From contig MWBK01000080.1 of assembly GCA_002069025.1 (NCBI GenBank), positions 1 through 6,573 on the forward strand: DNA of 6,573 nt, in the 5' to 3' direction. Below, piece after piece: positions 4,110 to 6,573 of this stretch. The position numbers and the translations under genes are program-made. The notes under the pieces are model-generated. The model saw only the letters and a program-made list of their open reading frames with translations, ran no database searches and was not told the DNA's origin. Source of the DNA: Bacteroidetes bacterium ADurb.Bin302. GTDB taxonomy: Bacteria > Bacteroidota > Bacteroidia > Bacteroidales > Paludibacteraceae. How positions within the stretch are numbered: the stretch's first letter is position 1; each line of letters starts with the position of its first letter.

Positions 4110-5159
4110 TTATGAGACTACACCATTATATCTATCTGGTATATATTTAAATCCTGCGGTTCGATCATGAATAAACAGATCCCGAACCACTGTGGATGAA
4201 ACATGCGGGTAATTTGTTATGAAATACATATATCCAAAATCTGATTCTTTCAAATCATAATTAACCAATTGCATATTTATTTCATACTCAAGATCATTTC
4301 CATTCCGAAGCCCTCTAACCACGGTAACATACCCATATGGGTAATCAGTCGTTACATGATCTACAAATAATCCTTCGAACTCCCGAACCTCATGATAAGG
4401 GAGGATATCTGCTATTGGAATCATATGAGATGCTGATGCAGGGGTAGCAATAATCACTTTATCAAATACCCGTTCTGCCTGTTCCAACACCGACATGTGC
4501 CCAATATGAAATGGATTAAATGAACCCGCATATACCCCGATAGATGGTATATATCCCTCTACATATTTCCAATATTGATTAATAAATCTTTCATCAAACC
4601 ACCCCGTTCGCTCAAGTAATACAACAAAATCGAGATGTGCTGATACAAAAATATCATATGGTACAAATTGATATTCACGTAAAATTAATTTATAATTCCG
4701 TATCACCCTCCCTATATCCTCTTCAAAAAACGGACGCAAATCACATGATATAAAGAGATCAATCAGTTTACGAGGGGCACCGCTACATTCGCAGGGTAAC
4801 TTAGAGTATAATCGTGGATCTGAATACTTTATGACCTCAAAAACCATCTGTGCAATCTCCGGAGCCATATGCACATTACACTTTTCTATATCTTCTGTGA
4901 ATAAATCTGCGCTATCCCTTTCATTGGTCTCACTCTTTGGGTCATATATTGCATCATGATATAATGCAGCCATATACAGAACGTCTCGCTGCACTGCATT
5001 AATCTCATGCTCATCAGCCATAAGATCAATCATTGAACAAATGGATAAGATATGAGATTTATTATGGTAATACCGAAAGGACTCATCATATCGCCTGTAT
5101 ACCATATCAAAAGTTTCAAAATCTTTAAAGTATGATTTTAATATATGGTATATTTTCAT
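4110..5159 (-). CDS. HD phosphohydrolase - CoaD-like nucleotidyltransferase fusion
   Basis: 349 residues, two domains. Residues about 1-200 are an HD-domain metal phosphohydrolase of the COG4339-like type: YHNKSHI (31-37), ALYHDAIYD (65-73; metal ligands H68, D69), NERDSA (79-84) and a later Asp (D140). Residues about 206-340 match bacterial phosphopantetheine adenylyltransferase (CoaD): GVYAGSFNPFHIGH (208-221) contains the HxGH nucleotide-binding motif, VVRGLRNGNDLEYE (280-293) the RGLRxxxDxEYE motif, and VSSTVVRDL (320-328) the C-terminal SS motif. CoaD transfers AMP from ATP to 4'-phosphopantetheine. The segment holding its KKP lysine and TLEER helix is shortened and changed (PASASHMIPIADILPYHEV), so the substrate may differ. 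ATG overlaps the MT-A70 stop (ATGA), GGAG upstream. Confidence 0.85.
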   Translation of the reverse strand: MKIYHILKSYFKDFETFDMVYRRYDESFRYYHNKSHILSICSMIDLMADEHEINAVQRDVLYMAALYHDAIYDPKSETNERDSADLFTEDIEKCNVHMAPEIAQMVFEVIKYSDPRLYSKLPCECSGAPRKLIDLFISCDLRPFFEEDIGRVIRNYKLILREYQFVPYDIFVSAHLDFVVLLERTGWFDERFINQYWKYVEGYIPSIGVYAGSFNPFHIGHMSVLEQAERVFDKVIIATPASASHMIPIADILPYHEVREFEGLFVDHVTTDYPYGYVTVVRGLRNGNDLEYEINMQLVNYDLKESDFGYMYFITNYPHVSSTVVRDLFIHDRTAGFKYIPDRYNGVVS

Positions 5160-5776
5160 ACAAATCGCTCCTCATTCCCATGGTAATCCCAATTAGGAAT
5201 CTTTACCCGAGCAAACATTTCAAGCCGAGGGACATCACCATATAACATCTCTAACCGCTCCCGTACTTCGTCAGGCTTTTGTGAGTGCTCACGAATCGGG
5301 GATATAACAGTTGATCTCACTGATGCTGATACCCGCTTAAGCCCTTTCCCTCGAACACCAAGAATAACATACTCTGCATTACTTCTAGTATGATTTCCCA
5401 TTCCCATAAAATCACCCCGTGTTATTATATTACCTTCATAATTTACAAAGGTACATAACATTACTGGTTCACCCGATTTCATAGAATTTTGTATATTATT
5501 TTTATTTGTTTTTATCCATGTAAATGCAATAGTCTTATAAGTATATCCCCAAGACTCCATTAGAATACAGGCATCCGGAAACATCGGCCCGGTAGTCCAC
5601 ATATATAAAACTGAATCAGGATCCGATATACTCTTAATTTCCATTCGCATATTTACTAAATCCACCAATGATAAGCATGGATATTTGAATTCCGCCCCCC
5701 TATGCCCAGCAGATGCTTTATCTTTATATGACCATGGAGGATCACAATATATCAATTTATATGTCATCAATATCAT
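5156..5776 (-). CDS. MT-A70 family adenine-N6 methyltransferase
   Basis: 206 residues. DPPW (12-15) is the catalytic motif of MT-A70-type adenine-N6 methyltransferases, close to the N-terminus as in the short phage and bacterial members. GMGNHTRSNAE (125-135), REHSQKPDE (162-170) and LEMFAR (185-190) are the family's C-terminal SAM/substrate motifs. It would methylate adenine in DNA using S-adenosylmethionine, probably protecting the element from restriction; no nuclease partner is seen. The first ATG (5776) overlaps the Dam gene by 20 bases. A second ATG at 5767 (MTYKLIYCDPPW) is equally likely, as neither has a strong ribosome binding site. Confidence 0.9.
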   Translation of the reverse strand: MILMTYKLIYCDPPWSYKDKASAGHRGAEFKYPCLSLVDLVNMRMEIKSISDPDSVLYMWTTGPMFPDACILMESWGYTYKTIAFTWIKTNKNNIQNSMKSGEPVMLCTFVNYEGNIITRGDFMGMGNHTRSNAEYVILGVRGKGLKRVSASVRSTVISPIREHSQKPDEVRERLEMLYGDVPRLEMFARVKIPNWDYHGNEERFV

Positions 5777-6203
5777 TAAATTTCATTTGCTGGATAACTT
5801 CAGCCCCGTTACCAAATCCACATATAAATACACCCGGAGTTACCGCACGCCCGGAGGTATACCGAGCTCTAAACATCGGACTACAAAAGCCTTTAGATAA
5901 ACAAAACATTTTGATACATGGTGCATTTAGATGCCCAAGCAAAAACAGCACCGTAACTATACCATACTGGGATTCATGATACGCTTTTTCTATCCACTTC
6001 GGATACGATTCAATAGTCGGGGGATTAATGAAAGTATTACCATAGGTATGCCAATCTACTGTTAATCCATTAATCTCCTCAGTCAGATATACATCGCACA
6101 AGTGATGTTCAGGATCTGCAGCTGCGTCCAGTTTAAACTGAAACACATCATCCAACCGTTTATATACCGCAACTGGCGTATACAAATAATGTAATGTGGT
6201 CAT
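5757..6203 (-). CDS. phage Dam-type DNA adenine-N6 methyltransferase
   Basis: 148 residues matching the small phage DNA N-6-adenine methyltransferase family (Pfam Dam). It shows LYTP near the start, FQFKLDAAADPEHH (21-34), VDW (49-51), the motif IV region FINPP (58-62), YPKWIEKAYHES and a hydrophobic strand TVLFLLG, ending GVFICGFG. The catalytic motif reads NPPT instead of the usual NPPY/F; loss of the aromatic residue that stacks on the flipped adenine is unusual. The ATG has GAGGT six bases upstream. Length is slightly short for the family. It is translationally linked to the MT-A70 gene by a 20-base overlap. Confidence 0.8.
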   Translation of the reverse strand: MTTLHYLYTPVAVYKRLDDVFQFKLDAAADPEHHLCDVYLTEEINGLTVDWHTYGNTFINPPTIESYPKWIEKAYHESQYGIVTVLFLLGHLNAPCIKMFCLSKGFCSPMFRARYTSGRAVTPGVFICGFGNGAEVIQQMKFNDIDDI

Positions 6204-6226
6204 ATATTTACCTCACAAAATAATAA

Positions 6227-6412
6227 TTAGATAGAGGTATCCGGTAACGGACACGTATCAAGAATTGTATCAGGAGATTTAATTTTTTGCCGGGTAACTA
6301 GGCATTCGAATCGAACCTCCCCACTTGATATCATAAGTTCATCCCGAATCATCACATGATTCGGACATGCTATACAACAATCAACCTTCCTTTGGTATAA
6401 TTTTCCCGTCAT
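6227..6412 (-). CDS. small Cys-motif phage-type protein
   Basis: 61 residues: CCIACP (12-17), EC (C37) and CPLPD (C54). The pattern CxxCP...C...(I)...CPLP recurs in tiny uncharacterised viral proteins and suggests one zinc site. ATG 6412 is chosen because GGAG lies 8 bases upstream; a TTG two codons earlier would sit too close to it. The start overlaps the end of the truncated upstream gene (TGAGTATG), and the Dam gene begins 23 bases after the stop. Confidence 0.65.
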   Translation of the reverse strand: MTGKLYQRKVDCCIACPNHVMIRDELMISSGEVRFECLVTRQKIKSPDTILDTCPLPDTSI

Positions 6413-6414
6413 AC

Positions 6415-6486
6415 TCAAGACTCCGCAATAGTGCTCTGGCAGATAACGAGATCGGTATCAACATGTGCTTCTACCCAATCAGTGAA
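6415..6486 (-). pseudogene. 3' remnant of a gene cut by element D
   Basis: The minus frame ending at TGA 6417-6415 encodes DWVEAHVDTDLVICQSTIAE plus a final Ser. It is protein-like, acidic and close-packed against the next gene. Two codons upstream of the Asp the frame meets a TAG within transposon-end sequence (TAGTTCAC 6489-6482). The rest of the gene should lie to the right of element D, beyond the window. Confidence 0.45.
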
Positions 6487-6573
6487 CTACCCAATAATAT
6501 GTCAACTACCCCACCCTGCTTACGCGAGGATGGGGCTTGAGGTAGATCGAGGATCTAACTCAATTTAATTAGT
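6482..6573 (-). mobile_element. element D: right end of an IS605-like element, continues beyond window
   Basis: On the minus strand, hairpin CCCCATCCT-C-GC-GTAA-GC-AGGGTGGGG (6535-6509) is followed by TAGTTGAC (6508-6501), and 11 bases later by a second terminal-like TAGTTCAC (6489-6482). The inner stem arms equal those of element B's left end. By analogy with B and C this is the right end, so any tnpB or tnpA would lie past 6573. The duplicate terminal motif may be the scar of an older insertion. Confidence 0.55.
6509..6535 (-). repeat. right-end hairpin of element D
   Basis: Nine-pair stem with one G-U wobble on the minus strand, a bulged C, a GC/GC extension and a GTAA loop. Same wobble position and same bulged C as in element B. 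Confidence 0.65.

Noticed and set aside
5685..5979. Two overlapping plus-strand open frames
   Set aside because: They lie opposite the MT-A70 start and the Dam gene, both clearly coding on the minus strand.
6227..6418. TTG 6418 as the start of the small Cys protein
   Set aside because: GGAG would be only two bases from TTG; ATG 6412 has normal spacing.
770..6540. Recurring short palindromes as a CRISPR array or REP array
   Set aside because: They are scattered, differ in sequence, pair up as ends of separate elements and have no regular spacers.
1..6573. tRNA or rRNA genes
   Set aside because: No cloverleaf, CCA-adjacent acceptor stem, GGTTCGAATCC-type T-arm in context or rRNA core sequence was found on either strand.

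Overview
The window looks like accessory DNA from a virus, provirus or plasmid of a prokaryote. It is AT-rich and packed on the minus strand with short genes that overlap by a few bases (TAATG, ATGA). Most have GAGGT/GGTGAT-type ribosome binding sites and many encode tiny Cys-rich proteins. TATA-like boxes, T-rich gene ends and the style of the transposon ends suggest an archaeal (methanogen-like) host. The bacterial-type CoaD domain argues the other way, so the host domain stays open.

Minus-strand gene train, read right to left. 6415-6486 is the 3' end of a gene cut off by an insertion. 6227-6412 is a small Cys protein. 5757-6203 is a phage Dam-type adenine methyltransferase. 5156-5776 is an MT-A70-type adenine methyltransferase. 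4110-5159 is a fusion of an HD phosphohydrolase with a CoaD-like nucleotidyltransferase. 3707-4102 is unknown. A second train follows: 3323-3463 (zinc-ribbon microprotein), 3115-3339 (membrane protein), 2705-3124 (unknown), 2381-2695 (Lar-like zinc ribbon), 2223-2381 (Cys protein), a gene split by an insertion (2132-2220 plus 638-761), 476-634, 234-476, 146-223, and a gene running off the left edge (1-120). Several of these are very short and found only by reading overlapping starts.

Four IS200/IS605-like (tnpB-family) elements sit on this background, none with a recognisable tnpA or full tnpB inside the window. Element A (about 762-2131, plus) carries a LAGLIDADG homing endonuclease where tnpB would be. 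That protein ends in a tail resembling the TnpB C-terminus, and its stop codon lies in the right-end hairpin. Element B (about 1003-1293, minus, 291 bp) is nested in A and splits the endonuclease between its N-terminal HTH and its catalytic domain. Element C (about 3477-3673, minus, roughly 197 bp) is a relic with a decayed TnpB tail and several hairpins, abutting the Shine-Dalgarno of 3323-3463. Element D (from about 6501 to beyond the right edge, minus) shows only its right end.

The three visible left ends share one design: a 6-bp outer clamp around an 8-9 bp inner stem, with unrelated sequences in the clamps. The right ends share a hairpin followed by TAGTTCAC or a similar sequence. In B and D the only non-Watson-Crick pair is a G-U wobble solely in minus-strand RNA, which points to selection on RNA, as in omega-RNA. 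The main candidate for something new is element A: a homing endonuclease apparently housed between IS605-type ends and fused to a TnpB/omega-RNA tail.
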